Shown here piece by piece: positions 10,613 to 20,260 of a DNA stretch of 64,000 bases. A program made the position numbers and the translations under genes. The stretch lies in assembly GCA_018806985.1 (NCBI GenBank), contig JADANN010000044.1, positions 1 to 64,000 of the forward strand, read 5' to 3'. The stretch comes from Angiostrongylus vasorum (taxonomy: Eukaryota; Nematoda; Chromadorea; Rhabditida; Metastrongylidae). Positions within the stretch are counted from its first letter, which is position 1, and each line of letters opens with the position of its first letter. Under the pieces are notes generated by a model. It worked only from the letters and a program-made list of their open reading frames with translations. It was not told the origin of the DNA and did not search any database.

Positions 10613-11162
10613 GAAGGGCACAGTATTATGTAATTTACTAGGTCAAACACTTTAACAAAGCAAGCGGAAAGATGAAAATCTGAACAGTAATTGCACGATC
10701 ACCATCTTCTCGAAAAAACGCACCGTTTTCATCCGTTTTCCACCGAGGAAGAACAGCCGCTTAGAGTCGCATATGGTTGACGAATGCAGCACCCCAGATC
10801 AAAAAATCAGTTCTGAGATACGGGGATATATCACGCGTTATCTCAGGGAATTCCTTCCTGCAATTCATTCTCGGATTTTTGGAATTCGTCCGAAAAAGCC
10901 TCGAGAAATTTGCTCGTTGGTGTTTTAGTCCCCCGTGCGAGGATATCGACTTTTACATCAAAATCTTCTCCGCTATGTTTTTGTATCCTATGCGTGCCTA
11001 GTGGCGTGCCCTGTTTTGATTTTCTTCCTTGGTGGAAAACAGATAAAAACAGTGGGTTTTTCGAGAAGCCGGTGATCCTGTATAATTATTGTTTAGATTT
11101 TCATCTTTCTGCTTGCGTTGTTGAAGCGTTTGCCCTAGTAAATTACATATTAGTGTACCCTT

Positions 11163-11205
11163 CCAGGCTCTGAAGAAGGCGATACTACCGAAAGATCAGC
11201 TACCG
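11163..11205 (+). ncRNA. Hammerhead-like motif, mutated at cleavage side
   Basis: CTGAAGA, stem GGCG...ACC, then GAAAGATC instead of GAAACGTC. Stem I can pair AGCT with GGCT. Probably inactive. Confidence 0.5.
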
Positions 11206-11288
11206 TTGTGTTGTATGTGCTATATTTGTGGGGGAATTAAGCGTGTGCTAAATAACAACCTCGCGATTGCTGTAGAAAAGAGAACAAC

Positions 11289-12510
11289 ATCTCCGGGATG
11301 TTTGTTGAAATCAAATGCTTGATACATGGAGAGGTTGACCAGCGCTGAACACTTGACCCTCTGTCGTTATGGAAATGCTTCATAAATTTAGAAAAAAAAT
11401 GCATTCTCCCTCCCGTCGGGAAATGGTTTTAGTATGAAGCTGTGACTGTTGTATGTCTGTTCTCGATAACTGCTGATTGGATAACGTTTAGAAATGATAC
11501 GTGTCTACTTATATCGTTTTCCTCCATCTCTTACACGTTCCGTTTTCTCACCATCCTTCGATTTTCCTCGCCCTCGATATTTGTCACGGTGTTGAAAAGA
11601 ACATTGCGAGGGTATCCATATTTTGGTGCTCATGAATTATCATGAACACATATGTCTTTTCGTAACTGCCTTTTCCACAACCGCTGTGGAAAATGACAAG
11701 CAAAAATGGAAGTGAAAAACATTCGACCTTCGCAGTGACGTATGCCATGGCACGGGATCATATGCAAATTTCATGTACTCATTTGGAAACCCCTGTTTGA
11801 CCTAGGCATTTTCCTAATGCCGCGAATCAACTGAATTCAGAATCGCAGAATCAAACATCTTCGTGTGGACTAAAATGAGAAATGCTAGCATCTTGTGCTT
11901 TCATCGAGACTTCACCATCCCTTTATTTTGTCTCGATCTACTTTGCTGTGCACCATTTTCACCACTTTGGGTATTATCCCGTCTTTGATGGCTCTTGCAC
12001 GGCTTCCTAGCGATGAGATAGCATGTCGAACTTCGTATGTGAGCTGTTGGAAGGGACACATCCTGCCTGCCATGGAAAATCACTCATTCTACTCTCCTGC
12101 CATTATTCTTCACCTGTTTTTCCGTTTTTTTAATTGTTAACACTATAGTCTTTCGTGTGATTTCTGGGGTTTGCTGCATCAAATACACGGATCATTTCAT
12201 TGGCAATGTTTTTCAAAAAGAACTATAATGTTTTTAGGACAGTAAACGATTTTTTTCGAAAGACGCGTTTCTAATTCTTAATGGAGACTAGAATTACTTA
12301 TCGGTGGTTTTCCCTGTTTTTCTAGTCTCGTATTAATTTTGTCTTAACAAGCTGCAGCTAGCCCTGCCTACAGCTCTCAAAACTTTGATTACTAGAAGCA
12401 GAAATAATTTGTCTACGTTAAAGCTATGTAGACAAAATACTGTGAAGAAATATCCCCACTTTGTTCAGAAGAAAGTTGAACCATTGCGAAATTTGAGCCT
12501 TTCACTGAGT
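11289..12510. other. Block A sequence without recognised gene
   Basis: Shared with B (29620-30788). In B a 75-codon frame (30181-30408, MLASCALVILHLPLFCLDIL) is open, but the A copy is frameshifted and C has lost the region, so no gene is called. Confidence 0.35.
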
Positions 12511-12588
12511 TCACGATTTCTTCCAAATCACTTCACCATCCTCATCTATCGTTTCCAGTTTGATATCTTCAGCCGAATTTATTTCGTC
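12511..12588 (-). CDS. Short conserved frame, possible last exon of an unknown gene (block A)
   Basis: Minus strand, 25 codons and a TGA: DEINSAEDIKLETIDEDG then EVIWKKS. The same frame ends identically in C (45045-44968, DEVNSAEDIKLETIDEDG) and in B apart from one extra A near its start. This 78-bp piece differs less among the three blocks than its flanks do, and a GAG acceptor-like end precedes it. I do not recognise the protein. Could be a terminal exon or simply a slowly drifting patch. Confidence 0.3.
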   Translation of the reverse strand, partial: DEINSAEDIKLETIDEDGEVIWKKS

Positions 12589-12639
12589 ACAACCTCACTA
12601 AAAATGCTGCACTAAATCGAGAATAACTTTTCTACTTAT

Positions 12640-12960
12640 TTGCGTTATATTGCCTATTATTAATAGCACGGTGGCTAGACATCCAGACATTGGAACCTGG
12701 GACATTAACCTCGGTACAAAACACCGCAGAAGACTTTTTGACGTGGTGTGACATCACAAATTGGGCCGATCTTAGCACTTCTTGCATTCCCTTCCTTTCT
12801 TTGCATCCATAATTGTTGGTCTCCGGATTTCCATTTGACTTCAACTGCTGTTCATGGATTTCGCTCCTCTTCCATGTTATGGTTGAGTGCTAGTCTTGTA
12901 GATCCTCCCTGAAACCCTGGAATAGCCGTTAAAGGGCGGATTCGATTTTCATTAGAGGGT
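12640..12960 (-). repeat. SINE-3 copy (block A)
   Basis: Minus-strand SINE body with the shared segment CAAATGGAAATCCGGAGACC. Related copies: 30950-31200, 32280-32640, 45100-45400 and 50510-50830. The tRNA-like head is best seen in the 32280-32640 copy. Confidence 0.55.
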
Positions 12961-13083
12961 AGTGGTCAACTGTTGTGCAATACAGGAAGTGAGGTAATCC
13001 TAGGCAAGTCTGGTGCCAATTTCTCGCGCTCACAAAGATGGGGTCCTTACAAGGCCTCGCGAGGAAGAAAGAAGCTGTAGCAG

Positions 13084-13126
13084 CACGGCTCTGAGGAAGG
13101 CGAAATCGCCGAAACGTCAGCCATCG
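13084..13126 (+). ncRNA. Hammerhead-ribozyme-like motif, intact core
   Basis: CTGAGGA, one A, stem GGCG-AAAT-CGCC, GAAACGTC, followed by AGCC which pairs with the GGCT just before CTGAGGA (stem I). Stem III is only ACGU. Sits in PLE terminal sequence, with a CAACGA-type tandem tract (about 13139-13186) just downstream. Confidence 0.65.
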
Positions 13127-13299
13127 ATTAACAACACAAACAGCAACGACCACAACAACGACAACGACAACGAAGACCTATACCAACCTCACGTCAGCTT
13201 AAAAAGATCAGTTCATAAGATCATATAAATAAATATGTTCCCAATGATTACTGCAACGAAATTCTCGTGGTGAACAATTTTGATGAATGTAGTCACCGA

Positions 13300-13650
13300 T
13301 CTCTTGCAATGATTGCGGAGATGAATATATTGGCGAAAACGGGCAGACCCTTGTGTATCCGTATAACACAACATCTAGATGGCACACGAAAAGCATGACA
13401 AGGTACCCCACTAGGCACGCATAGGGATACAAAAGCACAGCGGAGACGATTTTGAAGTGAGAGTCAAAAAGTCACTGTCCTCGCACAGGAGACTAAAACG
13501 TCAACGTGCAAACTTCTTGAGGCTTTTCTGGATAAATGTCAAGAGCCCTGCAATGATTAGCAGGGAGGAATGCCAGAGGTCACACGCGACCTGGCCACGT
13601 ATCTTCTCATCGATTTTTGATGTGGGAGTGGTGCAGTCATCAACTATATG
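13300..13650 (+). mobile_element. PLE GIY-YIG C-terminal remnant
   Basis: Translated pieces in different frames match the GIY-YIG end of the other PLEs (EYIGE, then HSGDDFEVRVK-like sequence around 13440-13470), ending near 13620. Several frameshifts. Copy in block C at 45740-46090. Confidence 0.6.
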
Positions 13651-13779
13651 CGACTATAATCAGCTGTTCTAATCTTTCCTCATTGGAAGTCACGTAAAAA
13701 AGCGGTGAGCTGTACGTAAATAAAGAAATATAACACCTCGTGTATGTAAACAGTAGCATAAAGAATTATTCAATCACTG

Positions 13780-13965
13780 TCGAGGTTAATAGAAAGTCGG
13801 ACGTGGGTGTTATGGAAGCGTTTGTCCTTGTAAATTGTATATCAGTATACCCCTCCATGCTCTGAAGAAGGCGTTACTGCCGAAACGTCAGCTACTGTTG
13901 TATTGTATTGTGTTTTGTCTATGAAAGCAAATGTATGCTGTATAACAACCTTGCGATTGCTGAAC
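13780..13965 (+). mobile_element. PLE terminal fragment
   Basis: Begins with GAGGTTAATAGAAAGTCGGA, the same sequence that ends the PLE at 18063 and its kin, and continues through a hammerhead-like motif to AACCTTGCGATTGCTGAACA. Copy at 46930-47130. Confidence 0.6.
13857..13896 (+). ncRNA. Hammerhead-ribozyme-like motif, intact core
   Basis: CTGAAGA, one A, GGCG-TTACT-GCC, GAAACGTC. Stem I is weak here (AGC with GCT, 3 bp). Confidence 0.6.
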
Positions 13966-14019
13966 AAAGGAAAAACGACGCAATCTGTATAAACTTCATT
14001 GAACTAAGTAAAAATTACT

Positions 14020-14460
14020 AGAGTATTCACCAAGGAGGTAAATTGCTAACGACACGCTCCTTATAACACCAAACATTAGCCAGGCAAAACGAATGTTAGC
14101 CAGCTTTGACAACACTTGTGAAAAGATGGAAAGGTTGGCTTTCGACTAAATCTCACAAAAAACGGTGTTTATGAGGAACAGATATGGTTATGTATGCTCC
14201 ATTCGACCTTCAACGGAATGGACTGATGCATCCGAAGTTGATCTCATTTGACGTCTATCGAATCGTTAAACATGTCATACAGTTTTATGCAAAGATTTAG
14301 CCTCAACAGTTGAGCAGGAAGAAGCCAGCAGCTCAAGCGAAACTTTCAACGTAGCATCGAGTGCTGTGGCGAAGAGATTTAGTCAGAACACACACAACTC
14401 CGGTGCCCAACCTTATCAGACACTCAACGAAAATACTTTCTCTGCACCAAACACTATGCG
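14020..14460 (+). mobile_element. RTE-type LINE fragment, decayed
   Basis: Pieces in several frames match RTE reverse-transcriptase C-terminal sequence seen at 32820-33230 (ITPNIS, then KANV-like and EQEEASSSSE-like text). The copy at 47180-47830 is longer and includes the element's C-terminal NQRDDR. Confidence 0.5.
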
Positions 14461-14469
14461 TCATCATAA

Positions 14470-15883
14470 GCAAATTCTGCGGCTCAAAGTCAGGTCTTGC
14501 TTGTATCCATGCTGAAAACAGCTCGAATTGGTAAATCACTGTTGTTCCGGTGGCCGACAGAAACATTTTTCTTAAAGTCTATAACGAAATCTGTACCTTC
14601 AGATGCTAAGTAATACGAATGAAGATGCGTAAAACATGTAAACCAAGAGTCAACGCTTGAAAACGCAAAACATCCATTGCTTGATGAGCTAGAAACTGCT
14701 TCATCGTCTATCCCCAATTGTGATCAATGACGAAGAAGAAGTTGAAGTGTTCATCGTGGAACTACAAAGGTTTAAGAGAAAAGATCACACCTTCTACGAT
14801 GTCACTGCTGGAGATTTGATCGTTACGGATGGAACTGGGAAAACATCTAGAAAAAGCTTCACATTTTAACTCACAGCCTGGAATAGAATAAACAGGGTGG
14901 GCAACAGGTTCAGTTTATCAAAGAGAGCACTCATGATGCCTAAAACTTCCCAGAAGTCTCTCCAGTCTTTTATTTTCCTAAAGATATCTTTCCTATAATA
15001 CCAAGGATATGCCGCGCGGAACACATATTGGCCACTCTAGGCGCTGAAGAAAGACTGATCTTCACTTTAACATCAAGAAAACGATGTTCATGAGAAATGA
15101 AATCGATCACAACATCACTCACAGTCTGGTTGTTTTACCTACATATATCTCTGTCGATAAAGCACCTATGATGGATAATTTGCCTATATAAACTCGAGTA
15201 GAGGAAAAAGAGGGTTTCTGAAGCATACAAGGACATCGAGGGTGTAATGAGGGACAAAGAGCACGCGGCTCACAGCTTTTACACCTTCCAAACCTTGCAA
15301 TTCAACACATTTCAATGCTAAAAACAGGAAGCTAAGTAAGGAGGGTGAAGGGCCTCCCAGCGTTTTCGAACACACTGCCGAGAGGGCAAAGCTACCAGCA
15401 CGGCGTGCAACGAGAGCGGAGGATGAAATGTCTAAGATTTCGACCTTTGTCGACATTCACAAAACTATCGATGACAACATTTTTTGATTGGAGTATCATT
15501 GGGCAATCTCCATTAGCGATCTGGATTTCATGGAAACAGAGCGCATAATAGAAAGAGGTCACAGACCTGATGGTTAGAATCAATGACGAGGAACCCAGAA
15601 GAAAAATATTACGTTATTTGAGGGCATAGAACATAGGGAACCACTGCACTCATTCTTTAGCTCCTACACATTCAGTAGCAAGACATCTGTGAGAGCAACA
15701 TAAATATCCAGCCAAACGGGTTTTTAGTATAGATGATCCAGGAGGGTCCGGATACATTTCGCTTCTATAGTGGCAGATGCCCTCATGTTCGAGAAAGGCC
15801 CCCACCTTTGACGATGATCAAGAAGGTATGAACTAGCAAGAAATAGTTGGGTCCTGACAGCTGGTAAATACAGCACTATTTAC

Positions 15884-15885
<2 letters not shown>
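14470..15885. other. Duplicated sequence of unknown content (first copy)
   Basis: Paired with 48000-49470. Two frames are partly kept: about 14640-14880 plus (LSPIVINDEEEVEVFIVELQ) and about 15300-15480 plus (RATRAEDEMSKISTFVDIHK), the latter broken in the partner copy. No family recognised. Confidence 0.35.

Positions 15886-15887
<2 letters not shown>

Positions 15888-15928
<41 letters not shown>
15888..15928. repeat. TA microsatellite
   Basis: Run of alternating T and A of about 40 bases. Partner copy at 49478-49507 is shorter. Confidence 0.85.
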
Positions 15929-15929
<1 letters not shown>

Positions 15930-15949
15930 TGCACCTGCTTACTTTGTAT

Positions 15950-16200
15950 TTACGGAAAGGAAAAGCAAGCACGAAAGAAAGATACAAGAGATTCACAAAG
16001 TAGATTTTCTGGATTACTTCCTTCACGACAGTGACTTTGGGTGCATAGAGAATTTTTGCACTTCTCTGCAGCATCGCCTCGAGAATATTGAGTCGATTCC
16101 TTCTGTTGCTGTAAATGGTTGTCCCTTAACATATCAGCGACTTCAAGTATGGACTCGACCATCGACTCTACCATTCTCTCCTTCTCTCCATCTGGACTCT
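15950..16200 (-). CDS. Possible exon, unidentified (first copy)
   Basis: Minus strand frame KSRKSPDGEKERMVESMVES then ILEVADMLRDNHLQQQKEST, about 55 codons, hydrophilic and helical. The partner at 49800-49607 keeps the same frame with a handful of substitutions. No domain recognised; a repeat-borne frame is equally possible. Confidence 0.28.
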
Positions 16201-16555
16201 TCCTCGACTTTAACTATGGATCACATTAGGATCCTGGAGTATTTGAGAACCTAAGGAATTAATAGACTTGTCAAAGTGATTTTGCCTCGTCTCCATAAAT
16301 GTTCAAATGGCTTCTCTAATATATCACTTCTCAACCTCAGATGTTAGACAGAATTCGACTAGTTCAACCGCTTCGCTGCTCGAAAGACTACATTTCAAGG
16401 AAAAAAAGAGAAATCGGCTACAAAGATCGGGACCTTAATCATGGTACAGTAGGAAAAACTTCAACTTGTTTGTAAAGATATGTAGATTTCAGTTGCTTCT
16501 TTCTCAAGCGATGGATCACAATGATTTTTTGATAACATTGCTCTAATTGGTCTCG

Positions 16556-16650
16556 CGTGTAGCGGCTGTAGTTAAAACGTGTCCTTCAATAGACACGTAA
16601 TCGTGGTTCGATCCCGAGTGCCTGGCTCACCAAGCCTTCCTTCCTTGTTA
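16556..16650 (+). repeat. SINE-1 head, cut by a PLE
   Basis: Plus-strand tRNA-like head: GTAGCGGCTGTAGTTAAAACG (A-box region) and GGTTCGATCCC (perfect B-box core). The SINE stops at about 16648 where PLE sequence begins. The second copy of this block keeps the whole SINE (50147-50402). Confidence 0.7.
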
Positions 16651-18063
16651 GGGCAGTACTACGCTCAAATAAGAGGGTTGGCAATGGGACAACAACTGGC
16701 ACCAAGCCTGGCCATTGCGTTTATGTCTAAGATGGAAGCACCGGTGACCGATCTCGGGCAGCTACTCTACTGTAGATATACAGATGACTGTTTTGTCCTT
16801 TGCTCAACGCAAGAGGAAATGGACAAGTGTTCGAGCTGTTGAACGAACAGTCAGAGTATATCAAGCTCACCCGAATGAATCCGAAAGAAAACTGGCTTCC
16901 ATCCCTGAACGTCCAAATTAACTTGCCAGAAAATGGCTACATTACGAAGTGGTACCGAAAGCCAAGTAATAAAAACATCTTGGTTCATTACCTCTCCTCT
17001 CACCCCTCTCACACGAAAAGGGCGCTGGTAAGAAACATGTTTCGAACAGCAACCAACGTGTGCACGGGAAGAGAGCAGAGAGAGGAGTCCCAGAACATGG
17101 CGCGGCAAACAGCCATTTCTAATGGCTACGAAACTGTAGCTCAGGACAGGTGTAGGGGAAATCCTAGGCCCCCAAAGGACAACTCTAGCGATAAGAAAGT
17201 CCCGCTTATCCTACCCTTCATCTCAAATGATGTAAGTGCAGCTATAAAACGCTGCTTAAGAAGGGCGGGTCTAGAGAATTCGGTAGAAGTAGTTGAAATG
17301 CCACCGAGTAATCTTAGGCGCCAGCTAGTTCGTAACCGCCTATATGACTGTCTATGTGCAACGCAAAATTGCATACTTTGCCCCTAATGGTAGAGATGGG
17401 TGGTTGCATGAGCTCGGGAATAGTTTATCTGATCTCCAGTAAGGCGTGAGGAGACGAATACATTGGCGAAACGGGCAGACCCCTCTGTGTCCGCATAAAA
17501 AACACCTAGTCGGCAAACGTAAACCAAATACCCAACTAGGCACGCATAGGACCCAGCGACATAGCGGGGAGGACTTTGAAGTACGTGTCACGATCCTCGC
17601 GCAGGAATCGAGAACACAAGCGCGCAAAACTCTCGAGGCGTTCTGGATTAATTCCAGAAATCCGGAAATGAACCGCAGGGGAAGAATGCCTCATTATCAC
17701 GCATGATATTGGGCGGTATATAAGGCCGTTATTTTAATGGGAGAGGCATCCCTACGCTTCCATGTGAACTCTGTGCGGTTGGTCTCCACGCGACAAACTC
17801 AGTGGAAGCCTCATAGAAAGCGGTGAGTGTGCAAAGCTGTGTTCAACGTGATTGAAATTTGGTTCAGCGTTTTCTCTGTTTGGTTATGGAGGTGTTTGGA
17901 AGAACAGGTTGCTGTCAACTTGACCTTTCCGGGTTCTGAGGAAGGCGAAATCCGCCGAAACGTCAGCTTGTTCGTGAATAAAGAATAAAAAATAACACCT
18001 CGTGTTGGCTCAACAAGAATACGAAGAATTACTTGATCAATGCCGAGGTTAATAGAAAGTCGG
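16648..18063 (+). mobile_element. Penelope-like element, 5'-truncated, RT plus GIY-YIG, broken
   Basis: Starts inside the RT at YYAQIRGLAMGQQLAPSLAI (about 16657). The catalytic box reads RYTDD (16777-16788) where PLEs usually have a YxDD with Ile. A frameshift near 16815 moves the reading to a frame that runs to 17387 (ELLNEQSEYIKLTRMNPKEN, LPFISNDVSAAIKRCLRRAG, ending in CATQNCILCP). The GIY-YIG domain (17400-17706) follows in broken frames: MSSGIVYLIS, DEYIGETGRPLCVRIK, THRTQRHSGEDFEVRV, with a stop and shifts. The 3' untranslated part (17707-18063) carries a hammerhead-like motif and ends in GAGGTTAATAGAAAGTCGGA. In live PLEs the RT copies RNA and the GIY-YIG nuclease nicks the target. 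Confidence 0.85.
17928..17971 (+). ncRNA. Hammerhead-ribozyme-like motif, intact core, in PLE 3' region
   Basis: CTGAGGA, one A, GGCG-AAATC-CGCC, GAAACGTC, then AGCTTG able to pair with CGGGTT upstream (some wobble pairs). Located about 220 nt after the GIY-YIG end in the same PLE copy and strand. Confidence 0.68.
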
Positions 18064-19391
18064 ACGTGGGAGTTTCTAACTGAATTTTCAATTCTCTCTT
18101 TTATTGAAGCAACCCGCTCGAAAAGTGGACGTACTGCAGACGCATTCGCTGAACAGAATCTCGAATTTGACATAGCGGTAATAATAGAAAATTTCAAATT
18201 ACCATCAATGAGCGAGAACCTCGGTGAATGAGAGGCTACCTGAGTTACAGAGTATTACTATGTGACTCAGATATAAAGCCGAAAGTGTGGACGAGTAATC
18301 AAAGCCAATCAGAAGACAGTCTGTCCAATTGTGCAATGGAATGGAAGCATGTGCATCATTGGAGTGAAAAATGCATCATTCGGACTTGTAAACGCATCGT
18401 CAAAAAAAGGGAAAACTTCTGAGACAGCCAAAGCGCAAAGAAAACTGCTTTATAAACTATTCAAAATTGGAGCCAAACTTTAACTTCTTTGAAAGACCTG
18501 TCAAAGTTAGTGACTCACAAACCATGACGACTAACCATAGTGAAGGCTTCGTAACGCCCTTGCATGACTACACCACACTTTAAGGAATCCATTAGACCAG
18601 AACTCAACGGAATTAATGACAAACACATAATCTCTCAACCATTTACCAAAATCACTTGCAAATCCGATAACATCAGGCCATGAGTAATGCAAAGTTACAA
18701 ATCGAACAAGTGAAGTCCCGTGTGAAACATTATGCCGCGCGAGGTCTAAAAGTTTGAAAAGAAACAAAAGGAAGCATCACGAAAAAATTTCCACTTCACT
18801 CACCTAACCGCCTTCGCAACCATCAGACGGAATTAAATGCATACATTTTTATTTGAATTATAAACAGTTTCTCTTAAGCATACCGTTTTGTTCTTTGTAA
18901 GGGTTCTACTTACTTTGTCACTTGGTAGATACCAGCCGCAAAGCGACTTCCACGCATGAGGAATGTGGCTGGTTGAGGTCAAAAAACAAGCCTGAGGCAT
19001 CGCACGAGGTCACGCCTCAAAGGCAGTCCTCCAAAAGGTTCATTCTTGGATCTCTAACTTAACCGAGAACGCATCAAGCACGCTTGAATAGGACTTTGCT
19101 GTATTGGCAGAGAAAAGAAGGCCGAACAAAAAACGAAAAACCATCTCAGGTTAAAAGCGGTAAACTAAAGCACAGATAACGCGCTCATTACTCCAGTGAG
19201 AAGGAAAAGGCTAGTTTGAGACAAATATAGAAGAACAAGCAGTGAGGCTAAAAAGTAGAAAGTTTCGAAACCTGTAAGAAAAAAAATTCCGCTTACGGCA
19301 GAAATTTTTTTCGAACACATAGTCTGCTTGATAGTTGCAATTTCGTATAGAAATACGTTTCACTTCATGCGAAGATTACTTATTGATACTT
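18064..19391. other. No recognised gene
   Basis: A minus-strand frame at 18195-18070 (SAVRPLFERVASIKERIENS) and another at 18767-18531 (KLLDLARHNVSHGTSLVRF) look protein-like but have no partner copy or firm splice structure. Left unassigned. Confidence 0.35.
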
Positions 19392-19790
19392 GATAGTTGA
19401 ACGGGCCGTCCTCACTGGTTGTGCTGGCCCCGGCATAATCTCCATTTTGTCGGAGTTTTGCTGGTTTAGCCATTGTGGTTCCCTGGAATCCCGATGTCAC
19501 CCTGGACAATGTCTGCCCCAGTTCTTCATCACCACATGCATTCGTAGTCCATGTGGATCAGAGGGAGATTTGACACCATGGGACTTTGATACCGAGACGG
19601 TACTGCGTCCTAGTGTTTTGGTGTTTTGCTTTACTCTTAGCTAAGCTCCCTGATGAAAACGCCGGACTTTCCTTCTTAGCTTGGGAGACCCCACCAGGGG
19701 GATGTATCCCCCCGCTGTACATCGCAGCCCGACGCCCAGGAACACCTCCCACAGCCAGTACGAGGCGGTAAATTGCTGGGAGGTCATGCA
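19392..19790 (-). repeat. RTE-tailed non-autonomous element (copy 1)
   Basis: About 400 bp on the minus strand, with the same 3' terminal sequence as the full RTE at 22970-23031 (GGACCGTCC-like and GCACAGC-like segments) and a degenerate ACTT tract at its plus-strand left end. Matches 57860-58240 over its whole length and 51570-51835 in its 3' half. Likely mobilised by RTE proteins. Confidence 0.62.
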
Positions 19791-20009
19791 ACGATTCTTT
19801 AAAGTAATTATCTTGACCCATTACCATAAAAAACGCTAAATGCGGCTTACTTATTATGGTCAAACTAAAACTTCAGGTAGAGGCTCAACGAGTTTGTGCT
19901 CATCGTTCCCGGTGGCTTGATCAATACTTCATCTACGGTTTCTAAAACTCTTGGTGAACCATTAATACTTCGTTTTGATCATAAGATTATTTATCATTAT
20001 AACGCAGTT

Positions 20010-20260
20010 ACTTTTAATTTAGCGCCTACTCTTTTTATGGTAGGGGCTGACGTGAAATATAACCACAGCGATGCTGAGATATTTGCAAAATTTCGGACTG
20101 CAGTTGTCCGCGATATTTGTCGAACTCGCTGTTACCTTTTCCGAGGAGCTGACGTGTTCACCACCGCACCATGTCGGTCCTTCGTTTCTCCTTTTCTCTC
20201 ATCGCTGTTTCATATGTGCTATTATCAATCCATTATTATACATTTCGTGACGGGACCCTT
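20010..20260 (+). repeat. SINE-2 copy next to the RTE
   Basis: Contains TACTCTTTTTATGGTAGGGG, GATGCTGAGATATTTGCAAA and the CACCGCACCATGTCGGTCC segment of SINE-2, diverged. The RTE body begins at about 20235. Confidence 0.55.

Larger units (their letters stand above)
10434..11288. mobile_element. PLE derivative with inverted terminal arms, inserted in block A
   Basis: Present in A but absent from the matching sites in B (about 29622) and C (about 43045). The flanks carry a diverged 16-bp direct repeat (CATCTCTGCGATATTT versus CATCTCCGGGATGTTT) like a target duplication. The ends are inverted: ACAGCAATCGCGAGGTTGTT at about 10504 and its complement at about 11273. Between them is a minus-strand remnant of the PLE GIY-YIG region (about 11000-10840). 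Each arm carries a decayed hammerhead-like motif. Confidence 0.68.

Noticed and set aside
13139..13186. CAACGA-type tandem tract as a CRISPR or satellite array
   Set aside because: Short imperfect microsatellite; no spacers and only a few units.
15700..15800. A helicase-like P-loop (DDPGGSG in frame near 15730)
   Set aside because: Isolated, followed at once by stops, and the partner copy at 49330 does not keep it.
18531..18767. 79-codon minus frame resembling a protein
   Set aside because: No second copy, no clear splice signals and no recognisable family.
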